Source: Theocolax elegans
Taxonomy: Eukaryota > Arthropoda > Insecta > Hymenoptera > Cerocephalidae
Reading direction: 5' to 3'
Length of the DNA stretch: 64,000 nucleotides
NCBI GenBank assembly: GCA_026168455.1
Contig: CM047425.1
Location: 45,952,362-46,016,361 of the forward strand
Shown here: positions 46,233 through 55,712 of the stretch, in pieces
Layout: each line of letters opens with the position of its first letter
How positions within the stretch are numbered: the first letter of the stretch is position 1
Program-made: the position numbers and the translations under genes
Notes under the pieces: generated by a model
Told to the model about the DNA's origin: nothing
Seen by the model: only the letters and a program-made list of their open reading frames with translations
The model's database searches: none

Positions 46233-47393
46233 TGTGACGGGCCTGACTATATGTAGACATATAGTCAGTATCCAGTCGCATTGAACAATGGCTCAAGCGG
46301 TAGAGCGTTAGTGTTCGGTGCAAGAGATCGGGGTTCATATCCAACTCTCGGCAGTTTTTTTTAATAATTTAAATTAATTTATTTAAATAATTAAATAATC
46401 AAAATTGATATAATTTATAATTTTATTGAAATTTTTATGTTTTTTGCTACTTTTGTCAAAAATATAAAATGTGTATAGTTAAATTTTACATTATATTTAA
46501 AATATTTAGAAATGGATTGAGTAATAAAATAAATTATAGAAATTAAAATTATTAAGCAGAAGGAGATAAATACGTAACTAATTTAAAATAAATATTATTT
46601 TGTTATTAATAATGTTATTATAATTGTTAACAATTCAATAAATATAAAATAGAATATAAGAAAAGATGTTTTAATAAATTTAGCGAACGAACTAAGGCAG
46701 AAACATGCAGAAAGAAACAAGGTAGACGACCTCAAGAAAAACATAATACTAACATGGTCACATATGTATATATGAGAAGGAAGGAAAAAGGGAAACCGAA
46801 TTGCAAGGATCCTGGTGGTAAGATGAAAGAAGTGGAAGTCGATCACTCTACCAAGCTAATTATATATGTATAATGAGATGTATCGCTGCCGAAGGCAGCA
46901 TTCGCCTAGAGTTCGCGGGCGACCGAACAGGTCGGACCGCGTTAGTTAAATACAATATATTTTTAATTTAAATGGCTCTAGCGATTTGCTCATTTAACCT
47001 CACCTAATACCACATAACCCTATCATAAAAGGAAGTTAACTTTGGATAATATGAGATCATTTACTTGATTTAATGTTTTCCCAAGGTTCTTCCATTTTCC
47101 ATAATCAGAAAAGTAACTTGGATGATATAGAATCATTTGATTAATTTCAATTCTTCCCAAGTTGTCTCGTATTATAAAATTCCATAATATAAAGCAAAAT
47201 TGGATGATATGGAATTATTTGGTCAATTCTATGTTTTCCCAAGACTTTGTAATTTGGAGGTTAAATTGGGATGAGAAAGAATTATTTGTTAAATTCTTTA
47301 TTTACCCCAGATTCTTCCACCTAATACATTTATTTCGGGTTAGGCAAAAATAAATGTATTTTTGTGTTTCAAGCTTACATTAGGCCCGTTACA
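46233..47393 (+). mobile_element. 5' LTR of gypsy element A
   Basis: It runs from TGTGACGGGCCTGACTATAT to CATTAGGCCCGTTACA and is followed at once by a PBS and gag. It matches the solo LTR at 6815-8099 in reverse orientation. The likely target bases before it are AGCC; the partner lies beyond the window. Near its start is a short palindrome (GACTATATGTAGACATATAG...) and a tRNA-like segment at 46283-46350. Confidence 0.9.
46283..46350 (+). other. tRNA-like segment inside LTR A
   Basis: TGGCTCAAGCGGTAGAGCG (A-box-like) is followed by GGGGTTCATATCC (B-box-like). The same feature occurs at 7986-8065 in the solo LTR. No full cloverleaf with a 7-bp acceptor stem can be closed, so it is not called a tRNA gene. 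Confidence 0.55.
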
Positions 47394-47400
47394 CAAAAAT

Positions 47401-47420
47401 TGGCGATCTTGCCAGGATAC
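47401..47420 (+). promoter_or_regulatory. Candidate primer-binding site of element A
   Basis: TTGGCGATCTTGCCAGG starts a few bases after the LTR end, with TGGCGATC in the usual PBS position and starting TGG as expected for pairing with a tRNA CCA end. I cannot name the tRNA. Confidence 0.5.
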
Positions 47421-47606
47421 GAAATTAAAATAAAATAATTTTATATAAAAGCTTTAACAAATAATAAATTAGCAAAGAAATTTAAAACTTTAAAATTAAA
47501 TAAAAAATTAAAAAATATAATTATTACATATTATTAACTTATATATTTAAAGATTAAGAAGTTTAGGTTAAAAATATTAAAAAATTGTTTAAATTAGTTA
47601 ATAAAA

Positions 47607-48478
47607 ATGGCTTTAAATAAGAGAAATTCGGAAACATTTATGTTAAATACTGAGCAACATAAAGAACGAAATGAAACTGAGTGTTCGAGTCAGTATCGAA
47701 TGAATAGGGAAAAAACTGCTACTCAAGAATTAAAAGATTTATATGATACAGATAATGAAATAGAACAAAAAATTGAATTTTGTAGTAATTTATTTCAAAC
47801 AAGTAAATCCGAAGGAACAAAACAATTATCAAATTTGAAAGAAAATTATAATGAACAAATTGATATATTAACAGAAACGGTAAAAAAATTGATGAATGAA
47901 AATAAGCAAATTAAAGAACGTTTATTGTTAATAGAAAAAAAATGATGAGGTTAAGAAAAAATTTACTAAATTAAGTAATGATTTTAATAATTTTGAAGAT
48001 TTAAATCTTGAAAATGCTAAATGAGTCATGTAAGAAATTTAATTGATAAATCTCTAGAATATAACAATAATTTAATTTTTACTAATATAGATAAATTAGA
48101 ACAAAATTATAGTTATAAAGTGAAAATAGTAGTTATAAAGTGAAATTTACTTTACCAAAATTTAAGGGGAATAAAAATGAAAGATCTATTCGTTTTATTA
48201 AAGGAATTGAAAAATACATAAATACTACAGCATCAACTCACGATGAAATGATGTGTACTAATTCACAAGCGTTAGAACGACATTGGGATTCGACAATACA
48301 AAGAAAAAACCGTAGGATTATTGAATTCGGACAATATACAAGCGGAAAAAGTAGTAGAGTTGAATATGCGACGTATATTTTAGGGTTAGCTAAAGAATTA
48401 AATTATGAGTTAACAGAATCAGAATTTGTGGAAAAAATAATTGATCATTTTAAAAGGGCATTTAACATTCAATTTTAG
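47607..48478 (+). pseudogene. Gypsy A gag, two broken frames
   Basis: The first frame (47607-47945) has a Lys/Glu-rich coiled-coil-like N-terminus (EQIDILTETVKKLMNENKQI). The second (48140-48478) opens with FTLPKFKGNKNERSIRFI, the usual start of a gypsy capsid (LP-F-G), and continues with a helical block containing YILGLAKELNYELTE. A frameshift near 47942 and stop near 48022 separate them. No zinc knuckle is visible before the protease. AT-rich codon use sets it apart from element B. Confidence 0.7.
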
Positions 48479-48896
48479 GGCAACAAAATAAAACTAAAGG
48501 AAATTTATTAAAAATTTTAGCAGATTTTGATTTTCATTTTGATAAGAATAGAAAATACGATAAAGGACTAAATCAATATGAAAGTCGTACACAGAATCCA
48601 CAAGAATCATATAAAAATTATAGTAATCAACCAAATATAAGTCAAATTGAGCAAAAAGTAATCCAAAGAGTTTAATATATCAAAATAAAATGTATCGAGA
48701 TAATTATCATAGGAATAGCACACCTTTAGTTAATTCAATACAGATAAATTGTAAAAGTCGATGAGATAATTGAAAATAAATTAAATAAAAATAAAGAAAA
48801 AATAATTGAAATAAATAAATATATACAAATAAATACAATATATGAGGATCCTAGGAAGGAATTGATATTGATTCTAAAGATAACCATTTCGAAATA

Positions 48897-49237
48897 ATGG
48901 AAAATCACTCTATTTCTTGTCCTGAAATAATAATCAAATTAGAAAATATTGAAGTAGATGCTTTAATTGACACTGGTAGTGAAGTAACTTGCATTTCGGA
49001 GGAATTTTATATTAAAAATATTAAAATGTTGGAAAAAATACCTACTTTACACATTTCGGGAAAAATAATAGAAGGTGCGACGGGATTAAAATCTACGCGT
49101 ATCAGCAAACAAATTATGGTAAACGTTAAAATAAATAATATAAAAACTAAATTAATATTTTTAATCATACCTAAATTAGTAAAAGAGTGCATAATAGGAT
49201 ATGATTCACAAAGAAAACTTAACATGTGTATAAATAC
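48897..49237 (+). pseudogene. Gypsy A retropepsin, truncated
   Basis: The frame beginning MENHSISCPE carries VDALIDTGSEVTCIS, the aspartic-protease active site (Asp-Thr-Gly), then a flap region and CIIGYDSQRKLNM, the ILG-like C-terminal motif. The frame is interrupted at 49238 by the TGTAACG sequence that starts the nested insertion. RT sequence of the same element reappears only at 63615, after 14.4 kb; the RT N-terminal half is not present in the window. Confidence 0.8.
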
Positions 49238-49280
49238 TGTAACGTGGTATTCGCGTACCCGGTAAACTTAATTATGGTTA
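49238..49280. mobile_element. Left scrap of nested LTR C
   Basis: TGTAACGTGGTATTCGCG begins directly at the break in gypsy A's protease, preceded by ATAC. It is cut off after 43 bp by element B. With 61823-63614 it probably forms one GC-rich LTR of the TGTAACG type. The proposed right end (TTCCATCACA at 63605-63614) is followed by ATAA, one base different from ATAC, so this reconstruction is tentative. Confidence 0.4.
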
Positions 49281-49284
49281 ATAA
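49281..49284. repeat. Target duplication ATAA, left, of gypsy B
   Basis: ATAA here equals ATAA at 61819-61822 just outside the other LTR. Confidence 0.85.
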
Positions 49285-50505
49285 TGTAACGGGGCGATTC
49301 TAGCGTATGCTCCTCGTCGAGCACCGCTTTCAAGGCGAGAACTTACCTGCGCGGGCCTCGCGCCACGCTGCTGTGTTCTGCGATGCCGCGATACCGCGCA
49401 CGGGCTTTAGCCGTGTTGCAACCGCGGTACCTCGGTGACGATGCGCCGTTAACAACGATGACGACTCTCCGCCGCGTGGAGAATCATCGGACCCGAGTTG
49501 CACTCGGGCAAACTTGAGGAAGCAACAGGAAGGACGAGTGCTTCTGGTTGCTCGTGCCCGTAGAGGAACACGAGGCTCGGCCGCTCAGGATGCGCGACAA
49601 CGGAAGTGTTATCGCGCCCGCGGAGGCGGCTGGGTAAGCGGGATAGGTGGATACGGGGTACTCAAATTACAACGAGAGAGAATGATAATTTATGATTAAA
49701 TCTATTACGGGCGAATATTTACAATAATATTTACAAAAGAATATACAAAAGATGTACAGGCGCTCGGTAGCGCTCAATAACGCACGGTGTTAAACAATTA
49801 ACAAATACTGGGTTGTTTAAGAATAAGAATCATCTAGGAACTACGGTGAAACAACGCGTAACCTCGACGGCGCGCAGGCAATCGCGACGGCCCGGTCGCG
49901 GCTATATCCACACGCGCGCACGCGCTCGTGCGCTCCTACGTCCCACGGGGAAGACGCGGGGAATCGGGTAACCCGAGTTACCGATCTACCTAGCCACGTG
50001 CGCGAGGAAGCCTGGTTGGGCGAATCGCGCCCTCGAACCGACAGTGCTTGCTGCACTGCGTCTCGCTCTTCCCGGAAGAAGTCGATGCCACCCGATCCAA
50101 GTTGTAAACAACTTACTTGGTGCGCAGGAACGCGCCGGCGAAACGGCTACTCTCAATCCCGTTCTCTCTCTTTCTATCTCGCGAAGCTTCGACGAGTGCA
50201 AGTCGTCCCGGGCGGCTATCCGTCCTGGAGGTGAACAGACCCGTGTCCTCAGAACGGCTTGTTCTCCGGGAGCTGCCTCGACTCACCTCGTGCACTCTCG
50301 CTCTCGATCTCGTCGCACGTCTCGCCTCTCTTACGGCTTCCGCTCTTTCTTTCACGTGAATCACGACCGCTCGTCGATACGGCTCGTAACGGACTGCTCG
50401 AGACTCGGTGTCTCGCGGCCCTTCGCGACGTTGCGCGCAATCACGTGATTGCGCGGTTTTCGAGTATACGGGCTATTGTGCGTTTCGGAACACGCGCCCG
50501 TTATA
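49285..50505 (-). repeat. 3' LTR of gypsy B
   Basis: The plus strand begins TGTAACGGGGCGATTC and ends GCGCCCGTTATA. The terminal ATA replaces a canonical ACA on both LTRs, so the change predates insertion. Many open frames on both strands here are compositional and repeat identically at 60598-61818. Confidence 0.95.
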
Positions 50506-50518
50506 CCCTCCCTCCAGA
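50506..50518 (-). promoter_or_regulatory. Polypurine tract of gypsy B
   Basis: The minus strand reads TGGAGGGAGGG directly before the LTR start TATAACGGG. This is the expected position and composition of the plus-strand primer. Confidence 0.85.
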
Positions 50519-50805
50519 GTCGACTATACCCTGAATAGGAGACTCTAAAAAAAAAACTACGAAGAAAACAACTATCGCGACGTTGGATCATAGGATTTTA
50601 AGGAGGTCTTGATAAATCGGAATACACTCAGGATAAATCAAGGTTTAAACAACGTGAATTTTTTTTTTTTTTGGAAAAGGGGCCCTGGGCCTTTAATAGG
50701 GCTTATCTGTACAAAAAAAAAATTTATACAAAACTGTACATATGTACACTGGCAAGGTGTAGGCGTGTGACCCCTTGTAACACGCTGTAGCTCCCCTCTT
50801 ACTTC

Positions 50806-51741
50806 TTACTTTTTGAAGGGGTTCGGGAACTGGTAGTGCCGCTCCCAGTTCGGGCATCGGTCACTGCGCGATACCCCTGGGTGCTCACATATAGAACACT
50901 TCTTTGTGGTCTTCTTGGGTATCGCGCCGGTGACTTTCGGTGTCGTTGGTGCGCTGGGCGCTGTCCTTCCGGCGTCCAGCTGATTTACGCGCCTTCGGGC
51001 GCATTCGGCGATGCGCTCTTGCTCCGCAAGTTGTTGCTTAAGAGCGCGCACTTTTTCTTCAGCTTGGCGTTGTTCGGCCAAGCGCTGCTCCATTTCGCGC
51101 CGTGCGGCCTCCTGCCGCTGGCGCTCCTTGGTGCGCTTCGTTCGGTCGGCCTTTATTATGCGCATTTCGTCCTGTCGATCCGACAAGAGCGCATAATAAG
51201 GCCCCGCGCGTGACTCAAAGGCGGCGCCATACCGCTTCATGCCTTCGCGGAACTTGCCGAAGGCATGTTTGAGGAGAGCCTCCGACTCCTCCGCGGTTTT
51301 TAGCGCCTCCACCGTGTCGGGCATAATCTCCTGCCAGTATTCCTCCAAGGAAGGAGTTGGTTTTGGCACGGGGGAAGGATTGGCGCACTTTGGGCGGCGT
51401 AGTTCGGGGCTGTAGGCTCCCGCCGGTCCGGGGCTATCGGCCTCGCTCCCCGTTTCTCCCTCCGTTGTCGACACGGGAAGAGCCTCCTCCTCGGTGACTT
51501 CCTCGAGCGTGGCCTGCTCTCCCTCCTCCTCCTCGGTGTCTTCAGCCCAAAGGAACCAGAGGGTTCCTGTCGGCGGGGCTGTCATCGGAGTGGTCGGTGG
51601 TGCGATTGGCGCAGGCTCTCTCATAGCCTGCGCAAGGATGGCGACGATTTGGTCGGCTGGGCTGCCGATGCCGTCGAGCACATTTCGGATGCGCTCGATG
51701 AGCGCCTCCATCTCAGGTTGTTCCATACTACAACACAACAA
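50806..51741 (-). CDS. Gypsy B ORF3, unknown function
   Basis: This 311-codon frame lies 25 bp downstream of pol, in the position env or other third genes take in insect gypsy elements. Residues 1-60 have helical and Pro-rich sequence. A Glu-rich acidic stretch (about 68-100) and a Pro/Ser-rich linker follow. A long Arg/Glu/Gln-rich coiled coil occupies about 195-260 (KRTKERQRQEAARREMEQRL). A Lys-rich tail has CSICEHPGVSRSDRC and a later His, a possible small zinc site (about 282-302). No signal peptide, transmembrane segment or furin-like site is seen, so it is not env-like. I do not recognise it; a nucleic-acid- or capsid-associated role is only a guess. An alternative start is Met6. Confidence 0.75.
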   Translation of the reverse strand: MLCCSMEQPEMEALIERIRNVLDGIGSPADQIVAILAQAMREPAPIAPPTTPMTAPPTGTLWFLWAEDTEEEEGEQATLEEVTEEEALPVSTTEGETGSEADSPGPAGAYSPELRRPKCANPSPVPKPTPSLEEYWQEIMPDTVEALKTAEESEALLKHAFGKFREGMKRYGAAFESRAGPYYALLSDRQDEMRIIKADRTKRTKERQRQEAARREMEQRLAEQRQAEEKVRALKQQLAEQERIAECARRRVNQLDAGRTAPSAPTTPKVTGAIPKKTTKKCSICEHPGVSRSDRCPNWERHYQFPNPFKK

Positions 51742-51766
51742 ACAGAAAGGAAGGTTAGGAAGATTA

Positions 51767-54700
51767 TTAGGATACGTCGTTTTTAGTCGCGCTTCGCGTT
51801 TTTCGCGACGAATCTGTTACGTTAACCGGAACGTTTTTATTTCGCGAACCTTTCGGACGACCGCGGCCTCTTTTTATCGGTTCGGACGGTTTATTCGTAC
51901 TGTTAACGCGGGAGGACTTCCCGGTCCTTTTTACAACGATCGTATTCTTTCTCGGTCTCCCCCTTCGCTTGGGGTTCGTTTGTGTTTTTACAGGATTAGC
52001 GTCTCCCGAACATCGTGCCCGCGTCTGCACGTTGACGCTTCGCTCGCTGTTTGATACACGCGCAGGTGTATCCGCAATTACATTTTGCTGCGCGCTCGCA
52101 GACTTTCGCTCGCTGGAAATCAGCGGGTCGCGCATCGCTTTATCGGCGCTCGCATCCCTCGGTGGTTGAGCGTCGATCTCGACGTCGTCTTCTTCTTGTG
52201 CAGTCTCAAATGGCTTTATTTGCGAGACGTGCACTAAATCGACGATATAGCCATCTTTATCGAGTAATCTATACGTATTCGGACCAAGTCGTGCAGTAAT
52301 TACGTAGGGCCCTGCGAAATTAGGCGCTAATTTCGCAGCGCGGCCCTCGGTGGCCGAGGAAAGAATTTTATTTACTTTCCACACCGTATCTCCGATTTGA
52401 TACTCGCGGGAACGGTGTTTGGCGTCATAATACTGCGCTTGACGTGCTTGCGCCTTTCTCGCGCAGTCAGCTGCTGTATCGCGCACGTCTGCTAGGACGC
52501 GCATCCTAGCTTTCCAGTTCTCGATTGCGTCTTGCTGCTCTTGCTCTGCAGCGGCTATATCTTGCGCTCTCTTCATAAAAGACGGCGGCGTAGGCTGTCG
52601 GCCGTAGTTTAAGAGCGCTGGGCTCGTTTCTGTCGAGCTATGTACCGATGTATTGTACGCGTAAACTATCTCGTGTAGTTTTTCGTCCCAAGTTGAGTGG
52701 CTCTCCTCGATAAAAGACTTTATCATGGTCTTAAGGGAACGATTAACGCGTTCTACAGGATTCGCCTGGGGGTGATATGGAGGCGTAGTAGTGTGGAGCA
52801 CACCTTGCTCTTCAAGATATTTGTCGACAAGACGATTTTTAAATTCAGTCCCGTTGTCCGACAAAAATATCTCGCTAACTCCATAGCGCAAGAATACTCG
52901 CTCTTTAAGCTCTTTCAGTATCGTTTGCGCGTTCGCCTTGCGAATCGCTGCGCACTCTATCCACCGCGTGAATAGGTCTTGGAATACTAAAATGTATTCT
53001 TTGCCGTGTTTACTGCGGGGAAATGGACCCATGATATCCGCCGCAACGACTTGCCATGGTCGATCAAAAACACGGCGCCCCATCAAACCTGCGGGCGCTC
53101 GTTGCTCAACTTTACATTGTTGGCAAACGAGGCATGTTTTAACGTACTCTTGTACGTCTCGGTACATTCTAGGCCAAAAATAATATAATGAGACGCGAGC
53201 GTATGTTTTCTCGCGCCCCAAGTGGCCTGCAGTCGGCTCGTCATGGCATTCTTGCATGACTCCTTGTCGCTTTTCCTTTGGAACGACAATTTTCCAAGCA
53301 TCATCCTCGTCGATTTCTGCTGGAAGTATTTCGCTTGGGCGGTGTATATACAGCTGTCCACCTATCGTTTTATAGCGTGGAAAGTCTCGCGGCTGTTGCT
53401 GTATTTGTTCGCGTAGGCGCGTATACCACGTATCGCGCGTATCGCTCGCCCATGTGATTGCGCAAATCTCGGGCGCTTCGTCCTCGTGCATTCTCGACAA
53501 TGCATCGGGAACGTGATTAAGCGCCCCTTTGCGATGTTCAACAGTAAAAGAGTGCCCTTGCAACTCTAGCGCCCATCTCGCCAGGCGCCCTGTTGGATTG
53601 CGCAAATTGCATAGCCAGCGAAGACTGCTATGGTCGGTTAGTACCCGGAAGGTATAACCTTCAATATACGGTCTAAATTTCCGTATTGCCCATATTACAG
53701 CGAGGCATTCCCTCTCGGTTACGCTGTAATTGCGCTCAGCTTGCGTCATAGTGCGACTAGCAAATTCGAGCACTCTCTCTTCGCCGTCTACGTACTGTAA
53801 AAGTACGGCACCCAAGCCTGAGTCGCTTGCATCAGTTTGGACTACAAACTGAGTTGAAAAGTCCGGACGCTGGAGCACGGGCGCTGTAGCCACGAGCGCT
53901 TTTATTTGTGTAAAAGCCCCTTGTTGCTCCTCCCCCCACTCATATTTACGCCCCTTCTTCGTAAGTTGCGTAAGTGGCTCTGCGAGTGTCGCAAAATCCG
54001 GTAGGAATTTGCGATACCACGACGACATTCCCATGAATCGTCGGAGCTGCTTTAAGTTTTTGGGGGCCGGGTATTGCATTATCGGTGCAATTTTATCCGG
54101 ATCGGGGCGAAAACCGTCGTGATTAACAAGGACGCCGAGGTACTTAACTTCCTCTCGGCAGAAGACGCTCTTCTCCCTGTTAATCGTGAAACCTGCGGCC
54201 TTTATTCGCTGGAGCACTTCCTCAAGCATTTTGAGGTGTTCCTCGAACGTCTCCGTAGCGATTATTATGTCGTCTAAATATGAGAACGACCACGGCTCTA
54301 ACTCAGGTGTAATTATCGAGTCTATGACTCTTTGAAAGGTCGCCGGCGCATATGCAAGGCCGTAAGGCATGCGCGTGAACTGATATAGTCCCAACCCTGG
54401 TACAGTAAAAGCTGTAAAGGGCCGCGACTCTTTCTTCAGCGGTATTTGATGATACGCGCTGCTGAGATCGAGCGTACTTATATACTTTGATTTTTGTAAT
54501 TTTCGAAGTATATTATCCATATATGGTAATGGATAGGCGTCAGGCTTCGTGACAGCATTTACCTTGCGAAAGTCGACGCAAAATCGATACGCACCGTTCG
54601 ATTTGCGGACCATCACGACTGGACTCGACCAGCCGCTGGTTGCAGGTTCAATTATACCTGCCTCTAGCATTTCGAAGACCTGCTTATGCATCTCTTCTTC

Positions 54701-55537
54701 GATTTTGCGCGAAACCGGATAGTACTTTTGTTTCACGGGGCGCGAGGATCCTACATCGATCTCGTGCATTATCCGTGAAGTACATCCGAGTTTCGCTTCG
54801 CTAGAGGTTAAAACGCGATTTAGCAGACGCTCTACTTCGTCGCGTTCTATCTGCTCAACTCGCGCGAGTCCAATAGCAGATAGTTGCAATAAACCCCAAG
54901 TGCTGAGACTAGCTACTTCTAGTTTAACACTTTGCTCCGCTTGTTTTAAATAAAGCAGGTTGGCGTTAGGGTCATGCACTGCATCAAATAAACGACAAAA
55001 ATTTGTACCTATATAGCAGTCGTGATCAAGGTCGGGCATAATTGCCACTGTAACCTCCTTTTTCACGCCTGCTACGGTAAAAGGCAGATCTACATATCCG
55101 GCGATGGGAGTATAATGCCCGTCGGCAACGCGAGCTCCACGACCCTTGCTCGGTCGGAGCTCTCGTCCACATGCGCTGGCAATTTGTAGTCCAAGCGCGC
55201 CCATAACCGTACGCGCTGCGCCTGGATCGTATAATGACCTAACTCGGAAACCTCCGATGTCGACTTGGAGCCACCAACGATCCTCGATGTCGTTGGGATC
55301 TCGGGTCGACGTAATCGGCGTGTCGCGCAACGCTTGCGGTAACACGTAGGTTTCCCTGTGCGAGTTCGTTGGCGTATCGACGCTCGATGCCACACTAGTC
55401 GCACTAATGTTCGCACAAAGAGGCTGCGTATTCTCTACGCTCTCTGTCTTAACGTTTGAGGTCGTACACGAATCTACCGGGGGCATAGAGACCTCGTCTA
55501 CGCTTCCCGTCGTTCGTTTCCCGCCCGCTTCGCACAA
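51767..55537 (-). CDS. pol: Gypsy B pol polyprotein (PR-RT-RH-IN), full length
   Basis: This is a 1256-codon open frame. Residues 1-85 are a Thr/Ser-rich lead. The protease (about 88-185) has LYDPGAARTVM with Asp-Pro-Gly in place of the usual DTG/DSG. RT (about 280-460) has VDFRKVNAVT, LDLSSAYHQI and the catalytic YLDD at about 420-423. RNase H (about 545-660) has TDASDSGLGAVL and a TDHSSL block. Integrase has the HHCC head (HLGREKT, CLVCQQC, about 770-810), DIMGPFP, SDNGTEF and NPVERVN with the DDE triad. A chromo-like/GPY-like region and a basic tail follow. The tail has two AT-hook-like motifs (RRGRPRK and KRGRGRPKGSR, about 1195-1240). The start overlaps the upstream gag frame by about 40 nt, as for -1 frameshift expression. 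It appears intact. Confidence 0.95.
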   Translation of the reverse strand: MCEAGGKRTTGSVDEVSMPPVDSCTTSNVKTESVENTQPLCANISATSVASSVDTPTNSHRETYVLPQALRDTPITSTRDPNDIEDRWWLQVDIGGFRVRSLYDPGAARTVMGALGLQIASACGRELRPSKGRGARVADGHYTPIAGYVDLPFTVAGVKKEVTVAIMPDLDHDCYIGTNFCRLFDAVHDPNANLLYLKQAEQSVKLEVASLSTWGLLQLSAIGLARVEQIERDEVERLLNRVLTSSEAKLGCTSRIMHEIDVGSSRPVKQKYYPVSRKIEEEMHKQVFEMLEAGIIEPATSGWSSPVVMVRKSNGAYRFCVDFRKVNAVTKPDAYPLPYMDNILRKLQKSKYISTLDLSSAYHQIPLKKESRPFTAFTVPGLGLYQFTRMPYGLAYAPATFQRVIDSIITPELEPWSFSYLDDIIIATETFEEHLKMLEEVLQRIKAAGFTINREKSVFCREEVKYLGVLVNHDGFRPDPDKIAPIMQYPAPKNLKQLRRFMGMSSWYRKFLPDFATLAEPLTQLTKKGRKYEWGEEQQGAFTQIKALVATAPVLQRPDFSTQFVVQTDASDSGLGAVLLQYVDGEERVLEFASRTMTQAERNYSVTERECLAVIWAIRKFRPYIEGYTFRVLTDHSSLRWLCNLRNPTGRLARWALELQGHSFTVEHRKGALNHVPDALSRMHEDEAPEICAITWASDTRDTWYTRLREQIQQQPRDFPRYKTIGGQLYIHRPSEILPAEIDEDDAWKIVVPKEKRQGVMQECHDEPTAGHLGREKTYARVSLYYFWPRMYRDVQEYVKTCLVCQQCKVEQRAPAGLMGRRVFDRPWQVVAADIMGPFPRSKHGKEYILVFQDLFTRWIECAAIRKANAQTILKELKERVFLRYGVSEIFLSDNGTEFKNRLVDKYLEEQGVLHTTTPPYHPQANPVERVNRSLKTMIKSFIEESHSTWDEKLHEIVYAYNTSVHSSTETSPALLNYGRQPTPPSFMKRAQDIAAAEQEQQDAIENWKARMRVLADVRDTAADCARKAQARQAQYYDAKHRSREYQIGDTVWKVNKILSSATEGRAAKLAPNFAGPYVITARLGPNTYRLLDKDGYIVDLVHVSQIKPFETAQEEDDVEIDAQPPRDASADKAMRDPLISSERKSASAQQNVIADTPARVSNSERSVNVQTRARCSGDANPVKTQTNPKRRGRPRKNTIVVKRTGKSSRVNSTNKPSEPIKRGRGRPKGSRNKNVPVNVTDSSRKTRSATKNDVS

Positions 55538-55697
55538 TCTCTTGCGAAGTGTCCTGGCTCATCGCACACGAAACAACGAACATTCATCTTTTTTGGATCC
55601 CGTGTGCGCGGGGGAGGTTTTCGCGCTTCTTCGCTCTTACCTTCCGGAGGAGCGCCCTTGCTCTCAGCACTCTTATTGCTGGCTTGACCGCGCCCCC
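55498..55697 (-). pseudogene. Duplicated gag C-terminus in gypsy B
   Basis: This repeats 57116-57315: the basic linker, the zinc knuckle CFVCDEPGHFARDC and the gag stop. It is the upstream part of the second tandem unit and overlaps the start of the full pol. It has no start codon of its own. Confidence 0.85.
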
Positions 55698-55712
55698 TGC
55701 CCCTTTACCTGT

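Noticed and set aside
49514..50534. Arg/Ser-rich frames repeated at 60827-61826 and 62057-62589
   Set aside because: They repeat because they lie in the gypsy B LTRs and the duplicated LTR edge. They are GC-rich antisense or chance frames.
50806..51741. Envelope gene for gypsy B
   Set aside because: It is in the right position, but lacks signal peptide, transmembrane segment and cleavage site; the content is coiled coil plus Cys/His tail.
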